Shown here: positions 8,410 through 17,200 of the stretch, in pieces
Numbering within the stretch: the stretch's first letter is position 1
How the letters are laid out: each line of letters begins with the position of its first letter
Position numbers and translations under genes: made by a program
Notes under the pieces: model-generated
The model's input: the letters and a program-made list of their open reading frames with translations, nothing else
What the model was told of the DNA's origin: nothing
The model's database searches: none
Assembly (NCBI RefSeq): GCF_000335475.2
Contig: NZ_ANAH02000005.1
Span: 372,001-436,000, forward strand
From: Cystobacter fuscus DSM 2262
Lineage (GTDB): Bacteria > Myxococcota > Myxococcia > Myxococcales > Myxococcaceae
DNA: 64,000 nucleotides
Direction: 5' to 3'

Positions 8410-10113
8410 ATGCCGTTACACCCAGTCCCCCGTGTCCAGAACCTCGTGTTGGCCCTCCTCCTGGCGTTGCTGCTTCCGGCGCCCTTCGCCGCCGCGCATG
8501 GGCGGTATTTCAACGACTCGGGCTCCGTGCCCACCAGCCATCCCAATTGGATGCGGTGGATTCCCTCCTCCACCAGCGTCGCGGCGCTCTCGGTGCCGGG
8601 GACTCACGACACCATGGCCAACGAGACGGAATGGTATGTGACCGCCATCGAGCGGGCCTGGATCCTCACCCAGGGGATGGAGCTCCGGCCCCAGCTCGAC
8701 GCGGGCGTTCGGGCCCTGGACATCCGCGCCCGCCACATCGGCAATGGCTTCACCATCCACCACGGCGCGTACCACCTCATGGCCAACTTCGATGGGGTGT
8801 TGAGCACGGCGGTGCAGTTCCTGCGGGACAATCCCACCGAAACCCTCCTGATGCGAGTCAAGAAGGAGCACACCGAGGAGAACACGACGCGCTCCTTCGC
8901 CGCGACGTTCGAGTGGTACCGGGATCAGCCCGCCTACAGCCCCTACATCTGGCGAGGCACCCACATCCCCACGCTCGGCGAGGTCCGGGGCAAGATTGTC
9001 ATTCTGGATGACTTCGATGGCGGAGACCACGGCATCGGCTGGGGCAGCCTCAACAAGCAGGACGCGTGGGAAGAGACCAACACCGACACGAAGTGGAACC
9101 TGGTGCGCGCGCACCTCGAGGCGGCGAGCGCCGGTAACCCCAACACCCTGTACATCAACTTCCTGAGCGCCGCCGGAGTCGGGGGAACGCCCAGCGCCAT
9201 CGCGGGCAGCGTCAACGAGGACGCGCTCCACTACCTGATGGGCACCGGCGTGCAGCGCACCGGCGTGCTGATGATGGACTTTCCGGGAGCGGGGTTGATC
9301 GACGCCATCATCGCCCACAACTTCCGCCTGGCCTCGAGCGCGGCGGCCATCGGCGGGGACTTCGCGACCGTCTTCAACAACGTCGCCCATGGCTTCCACA
9401 GCGAGGGCGATGACGAGGCGCGTGACCGGGTCCTGGAGGCCAGGACCTTCCTGAACCACACGCTGCCGGGAATGTCCTGGCACATCATCGTGTCGGGCAC
9501 CTCCGGCTCCGACAACTGGGGCTACACCGTGCAGCACCACGGGCTGTACCAGAAGTCCGACTGGGTCAACGGCTACAGCCACGTGGCCTTCAATACCCTG
9601 ACGAGCGACAGCGCGGTCAGCGCGAGCCTGCTGCAGAGCTACGTCGACGGACAGCTCGGCGGCTTGAGTGGCTCAGCGGAGAACCGGGCCGTGCAACTGG
9701 CCGAGCGGGTCCGGGCGCGCTTCCCGTTCCAGTCCTGGAGTGTCCTGGTCAAGCGCGCCCCCGGAGGCTTCGACAACTGGGCCTACGAGCCGTGGGGGGC
9801 GCACTACATGCGCTGGCAGGGAGACTACGCCTACGCGGTGTGGGGCTATGCACCCCAGCAGGGGGTGTATCTGTACGAGCACTCGGGCTACCTGGGGGAC
9901 CTCCGCCACCTGACGGGCTCCGTCTCGGAGCTGCGCGGCCAGGGCTTCAATGACCTGACCTCCTCCGTCCGGATCATCGGCAACTACCGCGCGAACCTCT
10001 GGGAAAACGACAACGGGTCCGGCGCGGGGTTGTACGTCCCCCAGACCCGGGATGATCTGCCCACCGTGGGCTGGAATGATCGAGCCTCCTCGGTGGAGAT
10101 CTGGCGTTACTGA
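8410..10113 (+). CDS. Secreted phosphatidylinositol-specific phospholipase C with beta/gamma-crystallin domain
   Basis: A 567-residue exported protein. After a signal peptide (residues 1-29) comes a PI-PLC X domain with the two catalytic histidines, His66 in SVPGTHDTM and the His in FTIHHGAYH, plus the expected IRARH and LMRVKKEH segments. These enzymes cleave phosphoinositides to inositol phosphate and diacylglycerol. The last 80 or so residues form a beta/gamma-crystallin domain with two Ca-binding N-D-x-x-S-S motifs (NDLTSSV and NDRASSV), a fold shared with secreted myxobacterial proteins such as protein S. The start at 8410 follows GGAG by 9 bases and gives a canonical signal peptide. Likely a Ca-stabilised predatory or virulence-type lipase; the role is inferred. 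Confidence 0.9.
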   Translation: MPLHPVPRVQNLVLALLLALLLPAPFAAAHGRYFNDSGSVPTSHPNWMRWIPSSTSVAALSVPGTHDTMANETEWYVTAIERAWILTQGMELRPQLDAGVRALDIRARHIGNGFTIHHGAYHLMANFDGVLSTAVQFLRDNPTETLLMRVKKEHTEENTTRSFAATFEWYRDQPAYSPYIWRGTHIPTLGEVRGKIVILDDFDGGDHGIGWGSLNKQDAWEETNTDTKWNLVRAHLEAASAGNPNTLYINFLSAAGVGGTPSAIAGSVNEDALHYLMGTGVQRTGVLMMDFPGAGLIDAIIAHNFRLASSAAAIGGDFATVFNNVAHGFHSEGDDEARDRVLEARTFLNHTLPGMSWHIIVSGTSGSDNWGYTVQHHGLYQKSDWVNGYSHVAFNTLTSDSAVSASLLQSYVDGQLGGLSGSAENRAVQLAERVRARFPFQSWSVLVKRAPGGFDNWAYEPWGAHYMRWQGDYAYAVWGYAPQQGVYLYEHSGYLGDLRHLTGSVSELRGQGFNDLTSSVRIIGNYRANLWENDNGSGAGLYVPQTRDDLPTVGWNDRASSVEIWRY

Positions 10114-10169
10114 ATCACCGCCCGAAGCCGCGGTGATAGGAGATGGGGCCCCCCAGGTGGCCCCATCTC
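10114..10169. terminator. Double hairpin between phospholipase and kinase operon
   Basis: Two perfect stems: ATCACCGC/GCGGTGAT (10114-10121 with 10130-10137) and GAGATGGGGCC/GGCCCCATCTC (10140-10150 with 10159-10169). They fill the gap between two convergent transcription units, so a bidirectional terminator is very likely. Confidence 0.75.
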
Positions 10170-10171
10170 TC

Positions 10172-11875
10172 TCAGGCGCTGCCCTGCTCCTCGGGCCGGT
10201 AGGGAAGCTCCAGCGTGAAGGTCGCCCCCTTCTTGGGGCCATCGCTGTGGGCCACCAGCGAGCCCCCCAGCGCGCGGGCGGCGATCGCACACGAGTGGAG
10301 CCCGAAGCCGTGTCCGTCCTTGCGCGTGGTGAACCCATGCTGGAAGATCTTCGTGAGCAGCTCCGGCGCGATGCCCATGCCGTTGTCCCGCACCTGCACC
10401 TGGACACGGTCTTCCGTGGGACGCTCGACCCTCAGCGTGACACGCCGCTCGCCGTCTGGATTGTCATTCACCGCGTACTTGGCGTTGCTGATGAGGTTCA
10501 GGACGATCTGCAGCAGCTTGTGCTTGTCGACCATCACGTGCGGCAGTGGGGCGAAGTGCCGCTCGACCGTGACGCCGTGCCGCCCGAGCGCCGCCGCGTT
10601 GATGCGCAGCGCGTCCTCGACCAGTTCCTGCAGCGAGGTCACCTCCACGATGCTCGAGGACGTGGCGTAGCTCTGCTGGAGCTCGACGATCATCCGGATG
10701 TGCTCGACATGGCGGTGGAGCGCCGCCGTCATCTCCAATAGCTCGTCGCGCGTGGAGGACAGGTGCTGCCCGAGCTTGACGAGGTACTCGGGCAGGCGTC
10801 GTCCGCGCTCGTCCTCCGTCATGAAAACCGCGAGGTCGGCGCGGTGCGACTCGAGCAGCTCGGCGACCTTGACGAGCGGTTGCACGCGGAGCGTGCGCAG
10901 CCGCTCGTCCAGGATGCTGGCCGAGGTGTTGATGCTGTTGAGGACGTTGCCCACGTTGTGCAGCACGTTGGTGGCGAGTTCGGCCATGCCCGCCTGGCGC
11001 GCCAGCTCCACGGCGCGGCGCTGGGCGTCCCTCAGCTCCTGAGTACGCTCCTTGACGCGGACCTCCAACCCGTCGTGGGAGTGGCGCAGGGCCTCGTTGG
11101 TCTGTGCGAGCTCCCGCGTGCGCTCGGCCACCCGCTGCTCGAGCTCGTCGCGGGCCAGTCGCAGCGCCGCCTCGCTGCGTGCGAGCTCCTCCGTCGAGGC
11201 CGCGAATGGCAGGAGGATGCGCCAGATGACGAACGCGGCGCTCCCGAGCATCAGCAGGAAGAGGCCGATCGGGGTGAGGCCATGGACGGCGGCGAGTCGA
11301 CTTTCCTCCACCTGCGCGCGACGCTGCAGGAGCACGGAGACATCGCCCAGTGCCCGGGTCAACCGCGACGACGCGGCGCGGAAGCGCTCCACGTCGGGGT
11401 TGTTCTTGAGGGAGTGGTTGTCGGAGCGGAGAAGACGCACGTGAGCCGCGTGCGTCTCCTCCCACAGCGCCCACACGGAGGTGAGTGCCTCATGGACCTC
11501 CGGCTCCTCGACGCCCCGCAGCATCACCATCACGTCACCGGTGCGCGCCTCTCCTCCCTGGAGCATCGCCGTGTTCGCGGCCACGAAGCGCCCGGCCAGC
11601 GCCTGGGCGCTGGCCCGCTGCCGCAACAGCAACTCCCAGTTGGCCGTCGCCAGTCCGACGAGGGCGAGGTAGGTGGCGTTCTCGAACTGCTCGGCGGTGG
11701 TGCGCTGGTCGGCCGCGACCGCGACGTACTGCTGGCTCCGGTCCGCGATCGCGTCACTCTCCACCACGGCCAGCAGGGAGAACACCTGCAGGACGACGCC
11801 CAGCGTCACCATCCCCGCGATGGGCCAGAGCAGCCTCCGGGTCTGGTTCGCCATCCGTGTCTCTCCGGCGCTCAT
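10172..11875 (-). CDS. Sensor histidine kinase with LHNVGN-type H-box, last gene of the PhnD operon
   Basis: A 567-residue membrane kinase. Two transmembrane helices (about 15-37 and 200-221) bracket a helical periplasmic domain; a long coiled coil (225-295) leads to the unusual phosphoacceptor region ATNVLHNVGNVLNS with His306, instead of the usual SHELRTP. The ATPase domain shows the N-box (LNLISNAKYAV), G1 (DNGMGIA) and G2 (GHGFGLH) boxes. The ATG overlaps the stop of the upstream PhnD-like gene by 4 bp (ATGA), so translation is coupled. Context suggests that the periplasmic binding protein presents ligand to this kinase and that the receiver-STAS protein is its output. An alternative start is Met8. 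Confidence 0.88.
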   Translation of the reverse strand: MSAGETRMANQTRRLLWPIAGMVTLGVVLQVFSLLAVVESDAIADRSQQYVAVAADQRTTAEQFENATYLALVGLATANWELLLRQRASAQALAGRFVAANTAMLQGGEARTGDVMVMLRGVEEPEVHEALTSVWALWEETHAAHVRLLRSDNHSLKNNPDVERFRAASSRLTRALGDVSVLLQRRAQVEESRLAAVHGLTPIGLFLLMLGSAAFVIWRILLPFAASTEELARSEAALRLARDELEQRVAERTRELAQTNEALRHSHDGLEVRVKERTQELRDAQRRAVELARQAGMAELATNVLHNVGNVLNSINTSASILDERLRTLRVQPLVKVAELLESHRADLAVFMTEDERGRRLPEYLVKLGQHLSSTRDELLEMTAALHRHVEHIRMIVELQQSYATSSSIVEVTSLQELVEDALRINAAALGRHGVTVERHFAPLPHVMVDKHKLLQIVLNLISNAKYAVNDNPDGERRVTLRVERPTEDRVQVQVRDNGMGIAPELLTKIFQHGFTTRKDGHGFGLHSCAIAARALGGSLVAHSDGPKKGATFTLELPYRPEEQGSA

Positions 11876-12852
11876 CGGATGTGGGTGAAGCCCGCCTTGT
11901 CCGCGGCTTCCCGCATCGAGCGGATATCGTCGTAGTTGCTATCGTCCACGAGGGTGAAGCGCTCGAGCAGTGCCTCATCGAGGATCTTCCGCCCTTCCGG
12001 ATCCTCGTGCATCGTCACCAGCGCGCGCTGGAGCGACTCCCGGATCTCCTCCGGCATCCGGTTCGAGGCGACGATCGGGCAGATGCCGGCCGGGCCCGCG
12101 CTCTCGAGGACCCGGACCTTCGCGGCGTGCCCGAAGCCCTTCTGCCGGTCGTAATCCAGCACGAGGCTGTCGACGAAGCTCGCATCCGCCTCACCTTCGG
12201 CGACCATGCGGATCGACTCCTCGTGGGAGCCGGACCGAACCACCTTGCCGAAGAACCCCTTCGTCAGGCCCAGTTGGAGCAGCCGGTAGCGGGGCAGGTT
12301 GTAGCCCGAGTTGGAGATCTCATCGTTGTAGACGTAGGTCTTGCCCGCGAGGTCGTGGATGGACTGGTAGGGGCTGTCCTGTCGGACGATGAGGTCCGAG
12401 TAATACCTGGGCTTCCCCCCATACCGGGCGGCCTTCATGATGGGCGCGGCGATGAGCCGGACCGCGGGCCTCGGGGTGTCGCGGAGCATCACGTACGGCA
12501 GGCCGCAGATGAAACCGCAGTGCACGGTTCCCTCCTCGAGCATGCTGTTGATGGTCCCGTAGGCCAGCCCACTGATGAACTCGGTCTGGACGCCGGTCTT
12601 GTGCGTCAGGTACTCGGCGAGCCGCGAGTAGACGCCAATCCCCGACTCGGAGACGAAGGCGGCGGACATGGCGAGCCGGATGGTCATGCCGTCGGTCCCG
12701 GTACGTTCCTTCGGGGAGGGAGTCTGCTCGGCGGCCATGACGACGTCGGTCTCCGGCACGGAGGTTCGCCACCCGAGGAAGGCACCGCCAGCGATCGCGA
12801 GGACCCCCGCGAGGCCGAGGAGCAGAAGGGTGCCACGCGTGGAAACACTCAT
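11872..12852 (-). CDS. PhnD-like periplasmic substrate-binding protein
   Basis: 326 residues: an N-terminal membrane anchor or uncleaved signal (LLLLGLAGVLAIAGGAFLGW) followed by a PhnD/TAXI-type two-lobe binding domain (IRLAMSAAFVSESGIGVYSRLAEYL, then DSPYQSIHDLAGKTYVYND and EGEADASFVDSLVLDY). Relatives bind phosphonate, phosphite or phosphate esters for ABC uptake, but no permease or ATPase gene is present here. It is embedded between a response regulator (4-bp overlap upstream) and a kinase (4-bp overlap downstream), which argues for a sensory rather than transport role. The start at 12852 is fixed by the ATGA overlap. The ligand cannot be read from sequence. Confidence 0.85.
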   Translation of the reverse strand: MSVSTRGTLLLLGLAGVLAIAGGAFLGWRTSVPETDVVMAAEQTPSPKERTGTDGMTIRLAMSAAFVSESGIGVYSRLAEYLTHKTGVQTEFISGLAYGTINSMLEEGTVHCGFICGLPYVMLRDTPRPAVRLIAAPIMKAARYGGKPRYYSDLIVRQDSPYQSIHDLAGKTYVYNDEISNSGYNLPRYRLLQLGLTKGFFGKVVRSGSHEESIRMVAEGEADASFVDSLVLDYDRQKGFGHAAKVRVLESAGPAGICPIVASNRMPEEIRESLQRALVTMHEDPEGRKILDEALLERFTLVDDSNYDDIRSMREAADKAGFTHIR

Positions 12853-13715
12853 CGGGGCTTCTCCAGGGCGAAGGCGACGCCGCTTTGCAGCGTGGGATGT
12901 GTCCTCACGCCGCCCAGGTCGCCCCCGAGAAGCGCCAGGGCCCTCACGAGCTCGGGCAGCGCTCCGGTCAGGACGAGCTCGGCACCCGCCAGACTCACGG
13001 CCCGCGCGGCGCCGATGAGACCCTCGGCGAGTTCGGGGCCCAGGCCCGGCGCCCCCGTCACATCGAGAATGGCGAACCGCGCGCGCCGGCTCGACAGCCC
13101 CATCACGAGCGCCTCCCTCACCTGTCGCAGCCGCTCTGGATCCACCGGGCCGAGGAGCGGCAGGAGGACGACGTCCTCGGAGAGCGGGAGGAGGGCCAGG
13201 GACGTCGGCGCCGGGGACCGCGCGAGGTGGTTCCACTTTTCCACCAAGGCGCTCGCCATCTGGCGGACCTCGACGGGATCGAACGGTTTCTTGAGGACGA
13301 GCAGGCGGTCCGTCCGGCCGAAGCGGGCGCTCATGGCCTCCCAGGAGTAGTCCGAGTAGGCCGAGCAGATGACGGCCTGGAGGCTCGGGTCCTCCTGCCA
13401 GATGCGCGCGAGCGTCTCGACCCCATCCCACCCCGGGGGCATCCGGACGTCGATGAACGCGAGCGCGTAGGGAAAGCCATCCGCCAGCGCCTTCTGGACC
13501 TTCGCGAGTGCCTCGGAGCCCTGGTGGGCGCTCGTCAGCTCGAAGGTCGGCGGCCTGGGTGCCGCCGTGCTCGTCCCGCCGAGGAGCGCTGCCTCCAGCT
13601 CGTCCAGGTCGGAGGTATCCTCGCGGGGCGAGAGGATCCGGCGAAAGTCATCATGGATATCCTCATTGTCATCAACGACGAGGATTCGCCTGTTCTCGGA
13701 CGGGTGGGGGCTCAT
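12849..13715 (-). CDS. Response regulator: receiver domain fused to a STAS domain
   Basis: 288 residues. The receiver (about 8-155) has the acidic pair (LVVDDNED), the phospho-acceptor Asp in FIDVRMPPGWDG, the switch Ser/Thr region (ICSAYSD) and the Lys (LKKPFD). It carries an insert of some 40 residues after the first helix. The C-terminal part (about 180-285, LLPLLGPVDPERLRQV, AILDVTGAPGLG, GAELVLTGALPELV) is a STAS domain of the RsbR/RsbS type, used in partner-switching control of sigma factors or cyclases. There is no DNA-binding domain, so output is probably protein-protein. First gene of an overlapping three-gene operon. Confidence 0.88.
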   Translation of the reverse strand: MSPHPSENRRILVVDDNEDIHDDFRRILSPREDTSDLDELEAALLGGTSTAAPRPPTFELTSAHQGSEALAKVQKALADGFPYALAFIDVRMPPGWDGVETLARIWQEDPSLQAVICSAYSDYSWEAMSARFGRTDRLLVLKKPFDPVEVRQMASALVEKWNHLARSPAPTSLALLPLSEDVVLLPLLGPVDPERLRQVREALVMGLSSRRARFAILDVTGAPGLGPELAEGLIGAARAVSLAGAELVLTGALPELVRALALLGGDLGGVRTHPTLQSGVAFALEKPR

Positions 13716-13925
13716 GGGGCGGGAGACTTCTCACGTAGTTCTCCGTGAACCCTGTCCCAGCATCGAGACGTGTGGCGCGACACGGATGACGACCGAAGAG
13801 GGGCCTGCCAGTTTATGGCCGTGCCCCGTCGAAATGCAAAGGATCAACCCGTGCCGTGAGGGCCCCCGCCGTCCCCGCCCGCGAGGCAACCTGCTCTTCG
13901 AGGCGACAGGCGCCAGCTCCTGCCC

Positions 13926-14978
13926 TCAGCAGCTCGCGTGAAACATCGAGGGAGCTTCCGCCGCCTTCACCAGCCGCTTCACCGCGCGCAGCAGCAGGTC
14001 CGTGTCCAGCGGCGCCGCCAGGAAGCCCCGTGCGCCCAGGGCCTGGGCCCGCATCACATCCCGCTCCGGCTCCTTGCCCGCGACCAGCAACTGGGAGCGG
14101 GGCAGCCGCTCCAGCTCCTCCAGCGCCGGCAGCGGAGAGAGGACCACCGCATGGTCGCTCGCCGACAGGAGCCGCTCCTCGCCCACCACCCGCGCCTGGA
14201 AGCCCGCCTCACCCAACAGGCGCAGCAGCCCGGCCGCCACCTCCTCGCTCCAGCCATAGACGAGCACGCCGCTCGAGTCCTCGACGGCCTCGGGGGGCGC
14301 CACCTCCGTCAGGGCCAGGAGTTCCGCCAGCTCCTCCACCTCCAGCGGCTCGAGCAGGGGCAGCTCCAGCACCTCACGCCGGGGATCCAGGTCCGGCAGG
14401 AAGATGGCGCGATCCGAGAAGGCCGACTCCCCACCCTCCACCATCGAGGCCATGCAGTCGCGGTGCAGCGTCATGTCCTCCTCGGCCTCGGGGAGCTGGA
14501 TGGCCTCCGCCTCCACTCGCCGGGCAGCCCCCGCCCCGTCCAGATAGAGCCGCTCGATGGCGCGCGCGATGGCCGAATCCGAGGCCAGCATGGGCACCAC
14601 CCGCGCCCGGCGCGTCACGCTGCGCACCGCGTCCAGGGAATGAAGGTTCGCGGGCGCGGCGATGGCCACCACCAGATCGTCCCGGGGACCCTCCAGCCGC
14701 AGCGGCACCACCCGGTGCTGCTCCGCCAGGCGCCTCGGCACCAGCTTCGTCAGCGTCGGATCCAAGGGCTCCGCGTCGAGATCCGTCGCGGGCACTCCCG
14801 CCTGGCGCGACAGCGCCCGAAGCACCTGTTCCGCCGAGCAGAAGCGCAGGTCCACCACCACCTGCCCCAGTGGAACGCCCCACTTGCGCTGGTAGGCCAG
14901 GGCCGACTGCAACTGCAACCCATCCACGCCGCCCATCTCCAACAGGATGTCACCCAGCCGCTTCTTCATCATCTGCAT
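13926..14978 (-). CDS. MshEN (GspE N-terminal) domain protein with receiver-like C-terminus
   Basis: About 350 residues. The N-terminal 150 residues (KKRLGDILLEMGGVDGLQLQSALAYQ, LVPRRLAEQHRVVPLRL, DLVVAIAAPANLHSLDAVR) match the type II secretion ATPase N-terminal domain; in MshE this domain binds c-di-GMP. No ATPase domain follows. Instead there is an acidic linker and a C-terminal Rossmann-like segment (VLVYGWSEEVAAGLLRLLGEAGFQARVV, then ALGARGFLAAPLDTDLLLRAV) resembling a receiver without the phospho-Asp. Likely a regulatory protein, possibly a c-di-GMP effector. The start at 14978 (MQMMKKRLG) is uncertain: Met codons at 14972 and 14969, and one further upstream, are possible. Confidence 0.7.
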   Translation of the reverse strand: MQMMKKRLGDILLEMGGVDGLQLQSALAYQRKWGVPLGQVVVDLRFCSAEQVLRALSRQAGVPATDLDAEPLDPTLTKLVPRRLAEQHRVVPLRLEGPRDDLVVAIAAPANLHSLDAVRSVTRRARVVPMLASDSAIARAIERLYLDGAGAARRVEAEAIQLPEAEEDMTLHRDCMASMVEGGESAFSDRAIFLPDLDPRREVLELPLLEPLEVEELAELLALTEVAPPEAVEDSSGVLVYGWSEEVAAGLLRLLGEAGFQARVVGEERLLSASDHAVVLSPLPALEELERLPRSQLLVAGKEPERDVMRAQALGARGFLAAPLDTDLLLRAVKRLVKAAEAPSMFHASC

Positions 14979-15097
14979 CGGACGCCCCCCGGGGTCTGGA
15001 GAACTCCCCTTGTAGATCATTCCACCCGTCCGGTTCTTCTCCGTAGGCGCCACTCTCTTGCGTGTGTACGCCATCCGTTGTTTCCAATTCGCTCTTT

Positions 15098-16510
15098 TCA
15101 GGACAAGGCGAGAATCCGCCCCCACCGAGGCGGGATTTGCTCGATCTCGAGTCTTCCGCCACGGCTCGTGAAGCGCCTGTCCGGCTCCAGCAGATCCACG
15201 AACGTGCTCCCTTCGGGGGCTCCCGTGTCGAGGCGCATGGCCGCCGGAGCGTTGGCGGCATTGAGCGCCACGACGACGCGCTCGGCCTCGAAGCGGCGCA
15301 GGAACGCGAACTGTTCGTGGGCCACGAGGAGCTGTTGGTAGGCGCCCTGGCGGAGGGCCCGCGTCTGGTGGCGGATGCGCGCCAGCCGGGCCACCTCGCG
15401 GACCAACGAAGGCCGAGGCGCGCGTTGCAGGGCCTCGGGCCAGACGAGCGCGGGGCGCAGGGGAGAATCGTCTCCGCCCTGCTTCACCCCCTGCTGGCCC
15501 CACTCGCTGCCGTAATAGATGGAGGGAACACCCGGAATCGTGAAGAGCATCAGGTGGAGCGGAAGGAGCTGCGCCGGCTCCTTCAGGGTGCTCGCGATCC
15601 GGTTCACGTCGTGGTTGTCCACGAAGTTGTAGAGCGGCAGGTCGCGGTAGATGCCGCCCTCACCGAACTGACGCTGGAGGGAATAGGCGATCTCGAAGTA
15701 GTTCCGATCATTGAGGCTGGAGTACAGCCCCTTGTACACCTCGTAATTGGTGACGGAGTCGAGCGTTTCCGGATTGCCCAGGCGGCGGTAATCCCCGTGG
15801 ATGGCCTCGCCCAGCAGCCAGAAGTCAGGCCGCAGCCGGCGACAGAACGCCGCGAGGTCTCTCAAGAAGGAGACATCCATCACCTCGGCGACATCCAACC
15901 GGAGCCCTTCGATGCCGAACTCGGAGATCCACTGCTCCACCACGCCGAACAGGTGCGCGCGGACCTCGGCGTTCTGGAGGTTCAGCTTGACGAGGTTGTA
16001 ATGCCCGCTCCAGCCGTCATAGGAGAACGCATCACCGTAAGGGCTGCGCTTTCCGAACTGGAGCCCCGAGAACCAATCGCGGTAGCGCGACCGCTCCCCG
16101 TGCGCCTGCACGTCGCGGAACGCCCAGAAGTCCCGGCCGACGTGGTGGAAGACGCCATCGAGGATGACCCGGATGCCCGCGGCGCGCATGGCCGCCACCA
16201 GCCGGCTCAGGTCGGCGTTGGTCCCCAATCGCCGGTCCACCTTCGAGTAGTCGGCGGTGTCGTACCCATGGCTGCTCGACTCGAAGACGGGCCCCAGGTA
16301 CAGCGCGTTCATCCCCAGTCCGCGCAGGTGCTCGATCCAGTCATGGAGCCGCGCCAGCCGGGCTTCGGGTGGCGAGGTGAAGTCGTTGCGCGCGGGCGCT
16401 CCGCACATCCCGAGCGGATAGAGATGGTAGACCACGGCATCACGAACCCATGCGGGCATGGAACGCTCCTCGTCCCCCGCGGCGACGCGGAGGGATGGTT
16501 GATGAGTCAT
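15098..16510 (-). CDS. Alpha-amylase family (GH13) glycoside hydrolase
   Basis: A 470-residue TIM-barrel enzyme without a signal peptide. All GH13 landmarks are visible: region I ILDGVFHH, region II GLRLDVAEV with the nucleophile Asp, region III LLGEAIHG with the acid/base Glu, and region IV FVDNHD. It ends with a short beta-domain. Such enzymes act on alpha-glucans or trehalose/maltose derivatives; the compact size and cytoplasmic location suggest processing of intracellular or imported oligosaccharide. It starts 11 bases after the stop of a tetR gene in the same direction and is therefore probably in the operon controlled by the palindrome upstream of tetR. Confidence 0.88.
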   Translation of the reverse strand: MTHQPSLRVAAGDEERSMPAWVRDAVVYHLYPLGMCGAPARNDFTSPPEARLARLHDWIEHLRGLGMNALYLGPVFESSSHGYDTADYSKVDRRLGTNADLSRLVAAMRAAGIRVILDGVFHHVGRDFWAFRDVQAHGERSRYRDWFSGLQFGKRSPYGDAFSYDGWSGHYNLVKLNLQNAEVRAHLFGVVEQWISEFGIEGLRLDVAEVMDVSFLRDLAAFCRRLRPDFWLLGEAIHGDYRRLGNPETLDSVTNYEVYKGLYSSLNDRNYFEIAYSLQRQFGEGGIYRDLPLYNFVDNHDVNRIASTLKEPAQLLPLHLMLFTIPGVPSIYYGSEWGQQGVKQGGDDSPLRPALVWPEALQRAPRPSLVREVARLARIRHQTRALRQGAYQQLLVAHEQFAFLRRFEAERVVVALNAANAPAAMRLDTGAPEGSTFVDLLEPDRRFTSRGGRLEIEQIPPRWGRILALS

Positions 16511-16521
16511 TGGACGGCGGA

Positions 16522-17088
16522 CTACGAGTAGATACCGTGTGAGAACTGATGCATGGCCTGGTGGGCCAGGTGCTCGTTCAACTCGACATGCCCATTGAGG
16601 GACATGACGATATAGGTGTTGATCGTCCCGAGCAGCGTCGCGGCCTGGGCCTGCTGCCGCCCCTTCATGTTGCCGTGGCCCTTCTGCGCCTCGCGGAACA
16701 TCTCCACCAGGAACTGGTGCTGCTTCTCATTGAAATCGGCGACCCGCTGGAACGCCTCGTCCGAGGGGCGCATGAACCAGAACATCAGCAGGAGCCGATA
16801 AAGGATCGGCTCGCGCCGGGCGAACTCGAAATAGGCCAGGGTCACCTGCTGGAGTGACCGGGGCAGATCCCCGGCGTAGTCCGCCGCGCGACGCAGCGTT
16901 TCCAGGAAAGGCTGGCACCGCTCCTGGATCAGCGCCTCGAACAGCCCGCGCTTGTTTCCAAAGTGGTGGTAGAGCGTCGGCTTGGTGATGCCCGCGGCCT
17001 CGCAGATCTCCTGCACCCCGATGGCGTCATAGCCTCGCGCCGCGAAGAGCCGCACGGCATGGTCGATGATGGCTCCTCGCGTATCCAT
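16522..17088 (-). CDS. TetR-family transcriptional regulator
   Basis: 188 residues. The N-terminal helix-turn-helix (AARGYDAIGVQEICEAAGITKPTLYHHFGNKRGLFEALI) is a textbook TetR domain; the remainder is a helical ligand/dimer domain. The gene starts 7 bases downstream of an 18-bp perfect palindrome that is almost certainly its own operator, so autorepression is likely. The GH13 gene follows after 11 bases. TetR regulators usually answer to small hydrophobic molecules, which is unusual for an amylase partner. No strong Shine-Dalgarno precedes the ATG. Confidence 0.92.
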   Translation of the reverse strand: MDTRGAIIDHAVRLFAARGYDAIGVQEICEAAGITKPTLYHHFGNKRGLFEALIQERCQPFLETLRRAADYAGDLPRSLQQVTLAYFEFARREPILYRLLLMFWFMRPSDEAFQRVADFNEKQHQFLVEMFREAQKGHGNMKGRQQAQAATLLGTINTYIVMSLNGHVELNEHLAHQAMHQFSHGIYS

Positions 17089-17095
17089 GACCGCA

Positions 17096-17113
17096 ATATA
17101 CCGATCGGTATAT
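17096..17113. promoter_or_regulatory. Palindromic TetR operator
   Basis: ATATACCGATCGGTATAT is an 18-bp perfect palindrome 7 bases upstream of the tetR start codon. TetR-family operators are typically 15-20-bp palindromes of this form and position. Binding here would block the tetR-amylase promoter or its start. Confidence 0.8.
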
Positions 17114-17200
17114 CGAGCGGCAATGTCGCCTCGGGAGCCGCCCGCGAGGGTTGGTGGGACAGCGAGCGCTCAGCCGAGAGTCACCCTGGAGGCATGGAAC

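Noticed and set aside
11872-12852. Complete phosphonate ABC transporter
   Set aside because: Only the binding protein is present; no permease or ATPase genes lie nearby.
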